Source: Ruegeria sp. Alg231-54
GTDB taxonomy: Bacteria > Pseudomonadota > Alphaproteobacteria > Rhodobacterales > Rhodobacteraceae
NCBI RefSeq assembly: GCF_900143525.1
Contig: NZ_FREZ01000008.1
Span: 149,493-213,492, forward strand
Length of the DNA stretch: 64,000 nucleotides
Direction of reading: 5' to 3'
Shown here: piece after piece, positions 18,743-28,394 of the stretch
How positions within the stretch are numbered: the stretch's first letter is position 1
How the letters are laid out: every line of letters starts with the position of its first letter
Position numbers and translations under genes: made by a program
The notes under the pieces: model-generated
Databases searched by the model: none
What the model was told of the DNA's origin: nothing
The model's input: the letters and a program-made list of their open reading frames with translations, nothing else

Positions 18743-21691
18743 ATGTGCGCCGACACGACCCAAACACCTGACTACAAAGACACGCTGAACCTGCCAAAAA
18801 CCGATTTCCCCATGCGCGCTGGTCTGCCCAAGCGCGAACCCGCATGGCTGGATCGATGGGAAGAGATCGGCGTGTATGACCGCCTGCGCGAGAAAGAGGG
18901 CCGCACGCCCTTTACCCTGCATGACGGCCCCCCCTACGCCAATGGTCACTTGCATATCGGCCACGCACTGAACAAGACCATCAAGGACATGATCGTGCGG
19001 TCCCATCAGATGATGGGTCATGACGCCCGCTATGTTCCCGGCTGGGACTGCCACGGCCTGCCGATCGAATGGAAGATCGAGGAACAGTACCGCAAGAAGG
19101 GCAAGAACAAGGACGAGGTAAATATTGTCGACTTCCGTCAGGAATGCCGCAAGTTCGCCGAAGGCTGGATCGACGTCCAGCGCGAAGAGTTCAAACGTCT
19201 TGGCATCACCGGCAACTGGCCCGATCCCTACATCACCATGGACTATCACGCCGAGGCTGTGATCGCCGATGAGTTCATGAAGTTCCTGATGAACGGCACG
19301 CTCTATCAGGGCTCAAAACCCGTGATGTGGTCGCCCATTGAGAAAACAGCGCTGGCCGAGGCTGAGGTCGAGTATCACGACAAGGAAAGCTTCACTATCT
19401 GGGTGAAGTTCAAAGTTACTGATTTTGCTAGCGATGGATTGCCCGCGGATTTTACGAGTAGAGGACAACTGAAAGATGCCTACGTCGTAATCTGGACCAC
19501 GACGCCATGGACGATGCCGTCGAACAAGGCGGTCGTGTACGGTAAGGACATCTCTTACGGCCTCTACGAAGTCACCGGAGCACCAGAAGAATGCTGGGCT
19601 AGTGCCGGAGACAAGTTCCTGCTGGCCGACAATCTGGCCGCTGACGTGCTGGGCCGTGCACGCCTGAACGACGACCAGTGGGCTCGCGTGCGTGACGTAA
19701 CCACGGACGAGTTGGAAGGTGTTCAACTGACTCACCCATTGGCTGGTGCCGAAGGTGGCAATGGCGAATGGGATGACATCCGCGACTTCCGCGCAGCTGA
19801 GTTTGTAACCGACACCGAAGGAACCGGCTTCGTCCATTGTGCGCCGTCGCACGGTATGGAAGAATTTGAGCTCTACCGCGATCTGGGCATGCTGGAGCAG
19901 GTCATCACCTATAACGTGATGGACGACGGCTCGTTCCGCGCTGATCTGCCGTTCTTTGGCGGCAAGTACATCCTGTCCCGCAAGGGTGGCGAGGGTGACG
20001 CGAACAAGGCCGTCATCGACAAGCTGGTCGAGGTTGGCGGGCTACTGGCGCGTGGCAAGATCAAGCACAGCTATCCCCATTCGTGGCGCTCGAAAGCGCC
20101 GATCATCTATCGCAACACGCCGCAGTGGTTTGCATCCGTTGACCGTAAGCTGGACGATGGCATGGGTCAGATGGGCGATTCCATCCGCGAACGCGCCTTG
20201 CGCTCAATCGACGAGCTGGTGAAATGGACACCGCAGACCGGTCGCAACCGTCTGTATTCGATGATCGAAGCGCGCCCGGACTGGGTTCTGTCGCGCCAGC
20301 GCGCCTGGGGTGTGCCGCTGACCTGCTTCACCAAGAAAGGGGCCTTGCCCACCGACGCGGATTACCTGCTGCGCAACGAAGAGCTCAACGCCCGCGTCAA
20401 GGCGGCGTTCGAGAAAGACGGCGCGGATGTCTGGTACACTGACGGCTTCAAAGAGAAGATCCTCGACGGCATCGCCAACCCAGATGACTACGATCAGGTG
20501 TTCGACGTGTTGGATGTGTGGTTCGACTCGGGCTCGACCCATGCCTTCGTTCTGCGCGACCGGGAAGACGGGACCGAGGACGGCATCGCCGATGTCTATA
20601 TGGAGGGCACCGACCAGCACCGCGGATGGTTCCATTCGTCCATGCTGCAGGCTTGCGGTACAAAGGGTCGTGCGCCGTATCGCAACGTGGTGACCCATGG
20701 CTTCACACTGGATGCCAAGGGCAACAAAATGTCCAAGTCGCTTGGCAACACTATCGTGCCGGAGAAGGTGATCGAGCAATATGGTGCCGATATCCTGCGC
20801 CTGTGGGTGGCTCAGACCGACTACACCGCCGACCAGCGGATCGGGCCGGAGATTCTGAAAGGCACCGCCGACAGCTATCGCCGCCTGCGCAACACCATGC
20901 GGTTCATGTTGGGCTCGCTGGGCGATTTCACCGAAGCCGACCGTGTCGCGCCTGAGGATATGCCGCGTCTGGAACGCTGGGTTCTCAGCCGTCTGGCAGA
21001 TCTGGATGAGCAGGTCCGCAAGGGTTATGCCTCCTTCGACTTCCAGGGCGTGTTCAGTGCCGTTTTCACCTTTGCCACGGTTGACCTGTCGTCGTTCTAT
21101 TTCGACGTCCGTAAGGACGCGCTGTACTGCGATGGCGACAACTTGCGCCGTCGCTCGGCCCGTACCGTGCTGGATATCCTGTTCCACCGCCTGACCACCT
21201 GGCTGGCTCCTGTTTTGGTCTTCACCATGGAAGAGGTCTGGCTGGAGCGTTTCCCAGGCGATGACAGCTCGGTCCATTTGGTGGATTTCCCGGATACACC
21301 TGCGGATTGGCGCAACGCCGAACTAGAAACCGGTATGTCCAATATCCGTCGCGTGCGTCGTGCCGTGACCGCTGCGTTGGAAATCCAGCGTCAGGACAAG
21401 GTCATCGGTTCCAGCCTTGAGGCCGCGCCGATCGTGCATGTCGAAGACAGTAACACCCGCGACCTGCTGGCAACCTTTGACGTGGACGACATGTGCATCA
21501 CGTCTGGCCTGACCGTTTCGGGCGACCCGGCCCCAGCCGAGGCATTCCGCGTGCCTGAAATCGAAGGGGTAGGTGTCGTCTTCGAAAAAGCAGATGGCGA
21601 GAAATGCCAGCGCTGCTGGAAAATTCTGCCTGACGTCGGTCGTCATTCCCATGCAGGCGTTTGTGGGCGCTGCGACGAAGCCCTGGGCTAA
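18743..21691 (+). CDS. ileS: Isoleucyl-tRNA synthetase
   Basis: A 982-residue class I aminoacyl-tRNA synthetase. HIGH is at residues 71-74, KMSKS near 662, and the C-terminal zinc site is formed by CQRCW and CGRC. The CP1 editing domain lies between (WTTTPWTMPSNKA near 250). It charges tRNA-Ile in the cytoplasm. An upstream TGAGGACG serves as the ribosome-binding site. A strong terminator follows immediately, so the gene is transcribed as its own unit. The 163-bp leader has no T-box that I can recognise. Confidence 0.98.
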   Translation: MCADTTQTPDYKDTLNLPKTDFPMRAGLPKREPAWLDRWEEIGVYDRLREKEGRTPFTLHDGPPYANGHLHIGHALNKTIKDMIVRSHQMMGHDARYVPGWDCHGLPIEWKIEEQYRKKGKNKDEVNIVDFRQECRKFAEGWIDVQREEFKRLGITGNWPDPYITMDYHAEAVIADEFMKFLMNGTLYQGSKPVMWSPIEKTALAEAEVEYHDKESFTIWVKFKVTDFASDGLPADFTSRGQLKDAYVVIWTTTPWTMPSNKAVVYGKDISYGLYEVTGAPEECWASAGDKFLLADNLAADVLGRARLNDDQWARVRDVTTDELEGVQLTHPLAGAEGGNGEWDDIRDFRAAEFVTDTEGTGFVHCAPSHGMEEFELYRDLGMLEQVITYNVMDDGSFRADLPFFGGKYILSRKGGEGDANKAVIDKLVEVGGLLARGKIKHSYPHSWRSKAPIIYRNTPQWFASVDRKLDDGMGQMGDSIRERALRSIDELVKWTPQTGRNRLYSMIEARPDWVLSRQRAWGVPLTCFTKKGALPTDADYLLRNEELNARVKAAFEKDGADVWYTDGFKEKILDGIANPDDYDQVFDVLDVWFDSGSTHAFVLRDREDGTEDGIADVYMEGTDQHRGWFHSSMLQACGTKGRAPYRNVVTHGFTLDAKGNKMSKSLGNTIVPEKVIEQYGADILRLWVAQTDYTADQRIGPEILKGTADSYRRLRNTMRFMLGSLGDFTEADRVAPEDMPRLERWVLSRLADLDEQVRKGYASFDFQGVFSAVFTFATVDLSSFYFDVRKDALYCDGDNLRRRSARTVLDILFHRLTTWLAPVLVFTMEEVWLERFPGDDSSVHLVDFPDTPADWRNAELETGMSNIRRVRRAVTAALEIQRQDKVIGSSLEAAPIVHVEDSNTRDLLATFDVDDMCITSGLTVSGDPAPAEAFRVPEIEGVGVVFEKADGEKCQRCWKILPDVGRHSHAGVCGRCDEALG

Positions 21692-21698
21692 ACACTCG

Positions 21699-21728
21699 AA
21701 CCCCCGGCGTCACCCGTCGGGGGTTTTT
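21699..21728 (+). terminator. Rho-independent terminator after ileS
   Basis: A GC-rich stem (CCCCCGGCG paired with CGTCGGGGG, one weak pair) lies 8 bases after the ileS stop and is followed by TTTTTCTTT. Confidence 0.85.
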
Positions 21729-21773
21729 CTTTCCGCGCTTGCGCTGGCCCCGGCGATCTGAAACGCTGTATTC

Positions 21774-22229
21774 ATGCCGATGATTTCCGTTGATACGCAG
21801 TTTGGCCGCCTTGGCATTGAAGAAACAGATGGCGCCATCACACGCCTTGTGTGGGATGGGCAGGACGACGGGTCGGACACACCCCTGTTGCAGGAAGCCG
21901 CCGCACAGTTGGCCGCGTATAACGAAGGGCGTCTCGAACGGTTCGATCTGCCGTATCGTGTTGCCGGTTCAGACTTTCAGCGTAAGGTCTGCGATCTGAT
22001 GTATGCCATTCCGTTGGGCGAGACCCGAACGTACGGTGACATCGCGAAAGAGCTTGGGCAACCACCGCAACCGGTGGGTCAGGCCTGCGGCGCGAACCCC
22101 ATTCCGGTGATCATACCTTGCCACCGGGTACTGTCTGCCAATGGTCTGGGCGGGTTCTCGGGCGATGGTGGGGTCGAGACCAAAGTGGCCCTGCTGCGCC
22201 ATGAACGCGCGGCGAGCCTGCTGATCTGA
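21774..22229 (+). CDS. ogt: Methylated-DNA-protein cysteine S-methyltransferase
   Basis: A 151-residue O6-alkylguanine-DNA alkyltransferase of the Ogt/C-terminal Ada type. The active-site PCHRV places the acceptor Cys at residue 116, and GSDFQRKVCDLMYAIPLGETRTYGDIA gives the helix-turn-helix and recognition helix. It repairs O6-methylguanine by a one-time transfer. It stands alone between the ileS terminator and the GreA-C-like gene. Confidence 0.95.
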   Translation: MPMISVDTQFGRLGIEETDGAITRLVWDGQDDGSDTPLLQEAAAQLAAYNEGRLERFDLPYRVAGSDFQRKVCDLMYAIPLGETRTYGDIAKELGQPPQPVGQACGANPIPVIIPCHRVLSANGLGGFSGDGGVETKVALLRHERAASLLI

Positions 22230-22305
22230 GTTGCGAAAACCAGTTGCAATCCCAGAGTTCGCGGCCCAACCTATATCAGTTACTGAATTTGAAGGACCGT
22301 ATTGC

Positions 22306-22773
22306 ATGACCGCCCAGACAGACCCGGCCGCTCGCAAAAAGGCCATCATAGACCGCCTGATGTCGCTGGAAGAACAGGAACTGGCAACTGCGCAGGCGCA
22401 TTACGACGCATTTCTCAAGGACTCGCAGCTGGACGACCGCGAAGGGCATGACAAGGATGACATCGCCGCCTCGCGCGAGAATGCGGATCTGGCGGCGGCG
22501 TTCGATGCACCCGTTCATGCGCATCACGCCAAGATTGATGTGATCGAGAACACGGATTTCAGCCTGACGGACCGGGTTCAGCCGGGCGCTGTTGTCAAGT
22601 TCAACAACCGCCGTTTCGTGGTCTGTGTCTCAACGACCCGCTTTGAGGTCGACGGTAAGACATATATGGGCATCTCAACCCAAAGCCCGATCTACCTGAC
22701 CATGACCGGTCTGAAAGAGGGTGATGTGTTCACCCATAACGGCACCGAGTTCGAGGTTGAGGAAATCCTGTAA
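22306..22773 (+). CDS. GreA/GreB C-terminal-like domain protein
   Basis: A 155-residue protein starting at ATG 22306 behind GAAGGAC. The N-terminal half (to about 75) is highly charged and helical with many Glu, Lys and Ala. The C-terminal half (GAVVKFNNRRFVV... SPIYLTMTGLKEGDVF... FEVEEIL) resembles the FKBP-like C-terminal domain of GreA/GreB, where SP-G-ALLG-K-GD-V is characteristic. It may act on RNA polymerase as a Gre-related factor; that is inferred. It lacks a recognisable full Gre coiled-coil, and the N-terminus is shorter. Confidence 0.65.
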   Translation: MTAQTDPAARKKAIIDRLMSLEEQELATAQAHYDAFLKDSQLDDREGHDKDDIAASRENADLAAAFDAPVHAHHAKIDVIENTDFSLTDRVQPGAVVKFNNRRFVVCVSTTRFEVDGKTYMGISTQSPIYLTMTGLKEGDVFTHNGTEFEVEEIL

Positions 22774-22776
22774 CGT

Positions 22777-23472
22777 TCAGTTGTTGCGCAGCGGGATAAG
22801 TTGCTGCGCAATACCTGCTGAAACTAGATAGAGGCTTGTAATTACCAAACCCCAATGCGCCCAGCTTTCAGGATGGAAATCGACCCAAGCTGCCCAACCG
22901 GCGAAGAACGTCCAGGCAAACGCGACCGGCAGTGACACGTTACGCCAGCGTTCCGTCCGCACCGGGTGAATGAACTTCAACGGTAGAAACATCGCCAGCG
23001 ACAACAGTGAAACCAGCAGCAGGATCACCCAGAAATTGGGCTCAAGCGCGAAAATCACGATGACAAACATGTTCCAGCACCCCGGAAACCCAGAGAACGA
23101 GTTGTCCTTGGTCTTCATCCGCGTGTCTGCAAAATACATGGCGCTGGCAAAGGTGATCACGATGATCGCAAACCAGCCGGTCCAACCGTCCATCAGCCCC
23201 GATTTGAACAGCGCAAAGGCCGGAATGAACACGTAGGTCAGATAGTCGATGATCAGGTCCAGAAGAACACCGTCAAATTCCGATGCGTTCTTTTTGACAT
23301 GGTAGTGGCGCGCAAGCGGGCCGTCGATTCCGTCCACGATGAACGAGATCACCAGCCACAGATACATAAGGCTCCACTTTTCCTCGACCGCGGCCAACAT
23401 GGCCAACATTGCAAAGACGGCGCCGGTTGCGGTGAACAGATGTACGGAAAGGGCTTTGAGTTTTATTGTCAT
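22777..23472 (-). CDS. pcs: Phosphatidylcholine synthase
   Basis: A 231-residue CDP-alcohol phosphatidyltransferase of the Pcs type. The signature DG-DG--AR...G...D...D is present at the second helix: DGIDGPLARHYHV then EFDGVLLDLIIDY. About eight transmembrane segments follow. The enzyme condenses CDP-diacylglycerol with choline to give phosphatidylcholine in the inner membrane, a trait of many alphaproteobacteria. It converges on the GreA-C-like gene. Confidence 0.92.
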   Translation of the reverse strand: MTIKLKALSVHLFTATGAVFAMLAMLAAVEEKWSLMYLWLVISFIVDGIDGPLARHYHVKKNASEFDGVLLDLIIDYLTYVFIPAFALFKSGLMDGWTGWFAIIVITFASAMYFADTRMKTKDNSFSGFPGCWNMFVIVIFALEPNFWVILLLVSLLSLAMFLPLKFIHPVRTERWRNVSLPVAFAWTFFAGWAAWVDFHPESWAHWGLVITSLYLVSAGIAQQLIPLRNN

Positions 23473-23557
23473 TTGTGTCTCTTGGACGATGCGAGCTGCA
23501 GATGCAAACCAAAAGCCGGGTAAGGGTACCGCCCAGACGTCATCGTGGGATATGGGA

Positions 23558-24478
23558 TCAGGCCTTGGGGTGAGCGCGGTTGTAGACTTCCATCAGTCGG
23601 GCCGTATCTACGGCGGTATAGGCCTGCGTGGTGGACAGAGAGGCATGGCCCAACAATTCCTGAATGGCGCGCAGATCACCACCGGCGGACAACAGGTGGG
23701 TGGCGAAACTGTGCCTTAAAGCGTGCGGTGTGGCAGTTGCGGGCAGGCCAAGCTGCATGCGCGCCTTGGCCATCACGCCCTGAATTGCACGCGGATTGAG
23801 CGCACCGCCCCGCACCCCGCGGAACAAAGCCTTTTCCTGGGATTGTGGATGCGGACAAAGCTGCAGGTAACGGTCAACGGCGGTGCGGGCGGCCGGGATC
23901 ACCGGAACGATGCGTTCCTTTCCGCCCTTTCCCACAATACGCAAGCTACTCGGCAAAGGCGCGTCGCTTCCTGTCAAAGACAGCGCCTCGGAGATGCGCA
24001 AACCGCAGCCATAGAGCAGTGTGACGACAGCAACGTCGCGCGCCGAGATCCAGTCGTTTGACGACTGAAGTTCGACCGTGTCGATCATCGCGCGGGTCGC
24101 GTCTTCGGCCAGCGGGCGGGGGAGTTTTTGGGTGAACTTTGGCGCGCGTGTTGACAGAACGGCAGTGGGTTCGAACCCTTCACGTTCAGCCAGCCATCGA
24201 TAAAAGCTTTTGACCGCCGACAGCTTGCGCGCCAAGGATCGCGCACCAACACCTGCGCTGCGCTGATCAGCCATCCAGGCGCGCATGTCGGACACGGTGA
24301 TCCGGGCCAGCGCTGCCAATCCCTGCTGTTCACTGTGGTGTAGTGTCATAAAAGACAGGAAGTCGGTGACATCACCACGATAAGCGGCTTGGGTGTTTTC
24401 CGATCGCCCTGCCAGCGCGCTTAAGCTGTCCAGCCAATATTGTAACGCGTCGCGGCAGGCAGGTGAGATCAGGCTCAC
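23558..24478 (-). CDS. xerC: Tyrosine recombinase XerC
   Basis: A 306-residue tyrosine recombinase. The catalytic set is intact: Arg161 (GCGLRISEA), Lys184 (GKGGKE), His252 and Arg255 (HALRHSF), His278 (LGHASL) and the nucleophile Tyr287 (TTQAY). With XerD it resolves chromosome dimers at dif. The N-terminal SAM-like DNA-binding domain spans about 1-115. Its start overlaps the stop of the upstream DUF484 gene by four bases, as in enterobacterial dapF-DUF484-xerC arrangements. Confidence 0.95.
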   Translation of the reverse strand: MSLISPACRDALQYWLDSLSALAGRSENTQAAYRGDVTDFLSFMTLHHSEQQGLAALARITVSDMRAWMADQRSAGVGARSLARKLSAVKSFYRWLAEREGFEPTAVLSTRAPKFTQKLPRPLAEDATRAMIDTVELQSSNDWISARDVAVVTLLYGCGLRISEALSLTGSDAPLPSSLRIVGKGGKERIVPVIPAARTAVDRYLQLCPHPQSQEKALFRGVRGGALNPRAIQGVMAKARMQLGLPATATPHALRHSFATHLLSAGGDLRAIQELLGHASLSTTQAYTAVDTARLMEVYNRAHPKA

Positions 24479-25182
24479 GACAACCAGTGGCGCATCGAGC
24501 GTTCGAAGACTCCGGCGAAGAACGACAGAAGATCAGTGCCGAGCTGCGGTGAGAAATGATTGCGGTCCCTTGCGCTCATCACGATCATGCCGGGCAACCG
24601 GCCCTCACCCAGATCCAACCGCAGGCAAGCCTCGGATCGCAGGTGATCTGCGTTGGGTCCAAAAATCCTGTGCGTCGGGTGGAGGATCTCGCGCAGAACC
24701 ACGTCGCGGGCGGGGCCGCCGCGGTCGAACGTCAGGTAATTGTCCACGAAACCGGGTTCGACTACGGACAGAACGCCGCCCAGAGTGTCGATGGCGGGGT
24801 CTTCCTGCGTTGCTGTGGATTCCAGAATCAGCTTGATGCGATCCACACGCAGGATTTCGACCACATCCGAGCCGAGCGTGCGCAGGAAATCTTCGAACTC
24901 GGCCGGTTCCAGCATGCGGATAACAGCACGATGCACCTGATTTGTGCCCGCAAGGTTTTCATATGCTGCGGCGATGACGGACCGGTGGGTGTCTTCCAGC
25001 CTGTCCAGCCGTTCCTCGAGCCTTTGCATGGCGATGCCGCGCAGGTCGATGACGTTGTCCCCGCGCGCCTGTTCGTTGGCCGTCACAAGTGCCTGCATCA
25101 GGTCCTTGTCATCCAGCACGGCGTCTGGTTTGGCCAGAATCGCGGCGCGCAAGTTGTCCTGGAGTTTGGTGTTACTGCTCAT
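24475..25182 (-). CDS. DUF484 family protein
   Basis: A 235-residue protein with the DUF484 (GAF-like) pattern. The N-terminal MSSNTKLQDNLRAAILAKPD is followed by DVDVL-like helices and a predicted coiled coil (RLEERLDRLEDTHR near 50-63). The C-terminus GTDLLSFFAGVFERS is typical. The frame stays open to 25311, but ATG 25182 gives the family N-terminus. It is coupled to xerC (ATGA). The function is unknown. Confidence 0.85.
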   Translation of the reverse strand: MSSNTKLQDNLRAAILAKPDAVLDDKDLMQALVTANEQARGDNVIDLRGIAMQRLEERLDRLEDTHRSVIAAAYENLAGTNQVHRAVIRMLEPAEFEDFLRTLGSDVVEILRVDRIKLILESTATQEDPAIDTLGGVLSVVEPGFVDNYLTFDRGGPARDVVLREILHPTHRIFGPNADHLRSEACLRLDLGEGRLPGMIVMSARDRNHFSPQLGTDLLSFFAGVFERSMRHWLS

Positions 25183-25375
25183 GTCCCGCTCGGTCTTTTT
25201 TGTTGAGGGGCTTATAACATGAGTTATGGCGGTTTCCTTGGAAAAAATGCATTGGCAGTGCATTTCATTCCCACTGTGACCTACGGCTCCCGCCTGCGAA
25301 ACCTTGATCAAAGATCAAGGCTTGGCAGTTGGGCCAGGCGCGGCACTGTCAGGTGCCGCGCGGTCGCGTAAAGGG

Positions 25376-26029
25376 TCAGAGGATTTTCTGACCGGTCTTG
25401 GCCCAGTCGGCCAGGAAGGTTTCCAGACCTTTTTCCGTCAACGGGTGATCGGCCAGTTTCTTGATCACAGCGGGCGGTGCGGTGATCACGTCAGCACCGA
25501 TGCGGGCGCTGTCGGTCACGTGGTTCACGGTGCGGATTGAAGCGGCCAGAATTTCGGTTTCAAAGCCGTAATTGTCATAGACCTGGCGGATATCCGCGAT
25601 CAGATCCATGCCATCGAGATTGATGTCATCCAGACGACCAATGAAGGGCGAGATGAAGGTTGCGCCCGCCTTTGCGGCCAGAAGCGCCTGGTTGGTCGAG
25701 AAGCAGAGTGTGACGTTGACCATCTGGCCTTCGTCGCTGAGCGTCTTGCAGGTTTTCAGACCGGCCCATGTCAGCGGAACTTTCACGGCGATATTCGGCG
25801 CGATCTTGGCCAGCTTGCGGCCCTCGGCGATCATGTCGTCAGCTTCGGTTGCGACAACTTCGGCTGAAACCGGTCCGTCGACCAGATCACAGATTTCCTT
25901 GGTCACTTCCAGAATGTCACGACCTGATTTCAGGATCAGCGAGGGGTTGGTGGTCACGCCGTCCACCATGCCCAGATCGTTCAGTTCGGCAATGGCGTCG
26001 ATCTCGGCTGTGTCTACGAAGAATTTCAT
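25376..26029 (-). CDS. fsa: Transaldolase / fructose-6-phosphate aldolase (TalC/Fsa type)
   Basis: A 217-residue short transaldolase of the TalC/FSA subfamily. The Schiff-base lysine is Lys83 in [11 protein letters not shown], and the N-terminal FFVDTAEI plus GVTTNPSL motifs are conserved. Most such proteins from alphaproteobacteria are true transaldolases of the pentose phosphate pathway, though FSA activity is known in E. coli; the sequence alone does not settle which. It diverges from priA. Confidence 0.9.
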   Translation of the reverse strand: MKFFVDTAEIDAIAELNDLGMVDGVTTNPSLILKSGRDILEVTKEICDLVDGPVSAEVVATEADDMIAEGRKLAKIAPNIAVKVPLTWAGLKTCKTLSDEGQMVNVTLCFSTNQALLAAKAGATFISPFIGRLDDINLDGMDLIADIRQVYDNYGFETEILAASIRTVNHVTDSARIGADVITAPPAVIKKLADHPLTEKGLETFLADWAKTGQKIL

Positions 26030-26119
26030 GCGGGCAGTCCTTTGATGGGTTGGCCTTGGTCGCGGATGGCTTTACCTCAAAGAGACCCATGCTGGAACCC
26101 CCGAGCCCAAGGATATGCG

Positions 26120-28315
26120 TTGAGCACTCAGGAGTATTTCGACCACGGAGAGCTGGTTGCGGTTCTGACCGCACAGCCGCTGGACCGGACGCTGGATTAC
26201 AAGGCGCCCGAGGGGGGCTGTTTTCTGGGGGCGTTCGTTGAGGTCCCGTTGGGGCCGCGTAAAGTTCTGGGTGTCGTCTGGGGCCCGGGACAGGGCGGGT
26301 TCGACCTGAACAAGGCGCGCTCCGTGATCCGGGTGCTTGAGGTCGCGCCGATGCGCGAAGAAATGCGGCTGTTTCTGGGGAAGGTTGCCGATTACACTCT
26401 GACGCCGATGCCCGCAATGTTGCGTCTGGCAACCCGAGCGCCGGGGCTTGGTGATCCGCCGTCGATGCGTAAGGTTTATCGGCTGGGTAATGGCGATCCG
26501 GATCGCATGACCGACGCCAGGACGCGTGTACTGGACGTTCTCCGCGACTATGGCGGGCTGGCATTCACCCTGAAAGAACTCGCCGAACAAGCGGGCGTGA
26601 CGTCTTCGGTCGTCAAAGGGTTGGTCAAGCAGGGCGCTGTACGGGAAGAAGACAGCCCGCGCGATTTGCCCTATCCGCATCTGGATCCGGATTTGCCGGG
26701 CAAAGCTTTGACCGACGATCAGGCGGCGGCGGTTGAGAAGTTGCAGAAGGGCCAGCGGTCCGGGGAATATGGAACCACGCTGCTTAAGGGCGTGACGGGT
26801 TCGGGCAAGACCGAAGTGTATCTGGAGGCTGTAGCCGAGGCGCTGCGGATGGGCCGACAAGCCTTGGTTCTGCTGCCCGAGATCGCTCTGACAGCGGAAT
26901 TCCTGACGCGGGTTGAGGCGCGGTTCGGTGCACGCCCGGCCGAATGGCATTCCGGCGCGACCATGACGGAACGCCGCCGGGTCTGGCGGATGGTCGGGCA
27001 GGGGGATGCGCAAATGGTGATTGGCGCGCGCTCAGCTTTGTTCCTGCCATTTCGTAACCTTGGCCTGGTGGTGGTCGATGAGGAACACGACACCTCGTAC
27101 AAACAAGAGGACGGCGTGCATTACAGCGCGCGGGACATGGCGGTGCTGCGGTCTGCCATTTGTGGCGGGCGGGTGATTCTGGCCAGCGCAACACCTTCGC
27201 TGGAAAGCTGGGCCAACGCCGAAGCGGGAAAATACGACCGGGTTGATCTGACCTCGCGCTTTGGGGCGGCGGTGTTGCCCGAGATGAAGCCCATCGACAT
27301 GCGGGCCGAACAGATGCAACCGGGGACGTGGATTTCTCCGTCTTTGCGGCAGGCGGTGATGCAGCGGATCGAGAAGGGCGAGCAATCGCTGCTGTTCATC
27401 AACCGCCGTGGGTATGCGCCGGTGACCCTGTGCCGCGCTTGCGGGGAACAGATTGCCTGCGATCATTGCGACGCGCGGATGGTCGAGCACCGGTTTCTGA
27501 AACGGCTGATGTGTCACCAATGCGGTGAGACCAAGCCGATGCCCGACGAATGTCCCTCATGCGGGGTCGAGGGCAAGCTGGCCCCGGTCGGTCCGGGGAT
27601 CGAGCGGCTGGCCGAAGAGGCTGAGGCGACGTTTCCCGATGCCAAGATCGCGATGCTGAGTTCCGATTTGTTCGGCTCGGCCCGCGCCCTGAAAGCCAAG
27701 ATCGAAGAGATTGCCGAGGGCGATGCCGATATCGTCATCGGAACGCAATTGGTGGCCAAAGGGCACAACTTTCCCAATCTGACTTTGGTCGGGGTAATCG
27801 ATGCCGACCTCAGTCTGCACGGGGCAGACCTGCGCGCCGCTGAGCGGACATTCCAGTTGATGCGGCAAGTCGCGGGTCGGGCAGGCCGAGCGGACAAGCC
27901 AGGGCAGGCCCTGTTGCAGACATTCCAGCCCGAGCATCCCGTAATCCGTGCTATTCTTTCAGGTGACGAAGAAGGATTTTGGAAGGCCGAGGCCGCCGGA
28001 CGGCAGGCGGCGGGTGTGCCGCCATACGGCCGTATGGCGGGGATCGTCCTGTCCGGACCTGAGGTTGGACCAGTTTTTGATATCGGAAATGCAATGGCCC
28101 GAAACGATGCGCCACTGCGCGATATCGGGGCACAGGTCTTTGGCCCGGCTCCGGCGCCTATTGCGCGGATTCGCGGCAGACACCGCGTGCGATTGTTGGT
28201 CAAGGCACCCAAGGGCGCTCCGATTCAGGACGCGATTGCCCGCTGGATCGCACCCTTGCGCATGAAGGGCGACCTGCGTTTGACCGTGGATATCGACCCG
28301 CAGAGTTTCTACTGA
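26120..28315 (+). CDS. priA: Primosomal protein N' (replication restart helicase PriA)
   Basis: A 731-residue superfamily 2 helicase. An N-terminal DNA-binding region is followed by Walker A (GVTGSGKTE, near 226), DEEH (VVVDEEHDTSYKQ), and a cysteine-rich zinc-binding segment (CRACGEQIACDHCD... CHQCGE... CPSCG). It loads the replicative helicase at stalled forks. The frame is open from ATG 26042, but that would add an unrelated 26 residues. A TTG at 26120 has AAGGA seven bases upstream and gives MSTQEYFDHGELVAVL, like homologues, so it is chosen. Confidence 0.95.
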   Translation: MSTQEYFDHGELVAVLTAQPLDRTLDYKAPEGGCFLGAFVEVPLGPRKVLGVVWGPGQGGFDLNKARSVIRVLEVAPMREEMRLFLGKVADYTLTPMPAMLRLATRAPGLGDPPSMRKVYRLGNGDPDRMTDARTRVLDVLRDYGGLAFTLKELAEQAGVTSSVVKGLVKQGAVREEDSPRDLPYPHLDPDLPGKALTDDQAAAVEKLQKGQRSGEYGTTLLKGVTGSGKTEVYLEAVAEALRMGRQALVLLPEIALTAEFLTRVEARFGARPAEWHSGATMTERRRVWRMVGQGDAQMVIGARSALFLPFRNLGLVVVDEEHDTSYKQEDGVHYSARDMAVLRSAICGGRVILASATPSLESWANAEAGKYDRVDLTSRFGAAVLPEMKPIDMRAEQMQPGTWISPSLRQAVMQRIEKGEQSLLFINRRGYAPVTLCRACGEQIACDHCDARMVEHRFLKRLMCHQCGETKPMPDECPSCGVEGKLAPVGPGIERLAEEAEATFPDAKIAMLSSDLFGSARALKAKIEEIAEGDADIVIGTQLVAKGHNFPNLTLVGVIDADLSLHGADLRAAERTFQLMRQVAGRAGRADKPGQALLQTFQPEHPVIRAILSGDEEGFWKAEAAGRQAAGVPPYGRMAGIVLSGPEVGPVFDIGNAMARNDAPLRDIGAQVFGPAPAPIARIRGRHRVRLLVKAPKGAPIQDAIARWIAPLRMKGDLRLTVDIDPQSFY

Positions 28316-28394
28316 CCTCTGCATCAGCGCAGACCGATTGTGCGCCCGCTGCTTCGCCCTCGCCAAAATCTAAAAATGGGCGTAGAGGAGTCCC

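Noticed and set aside
20204..21277. A 357-residue minus-strand frame inside ileS
   Set aside because: The plus strand carries an intact ileS with all motifs; the shadow frame has none.
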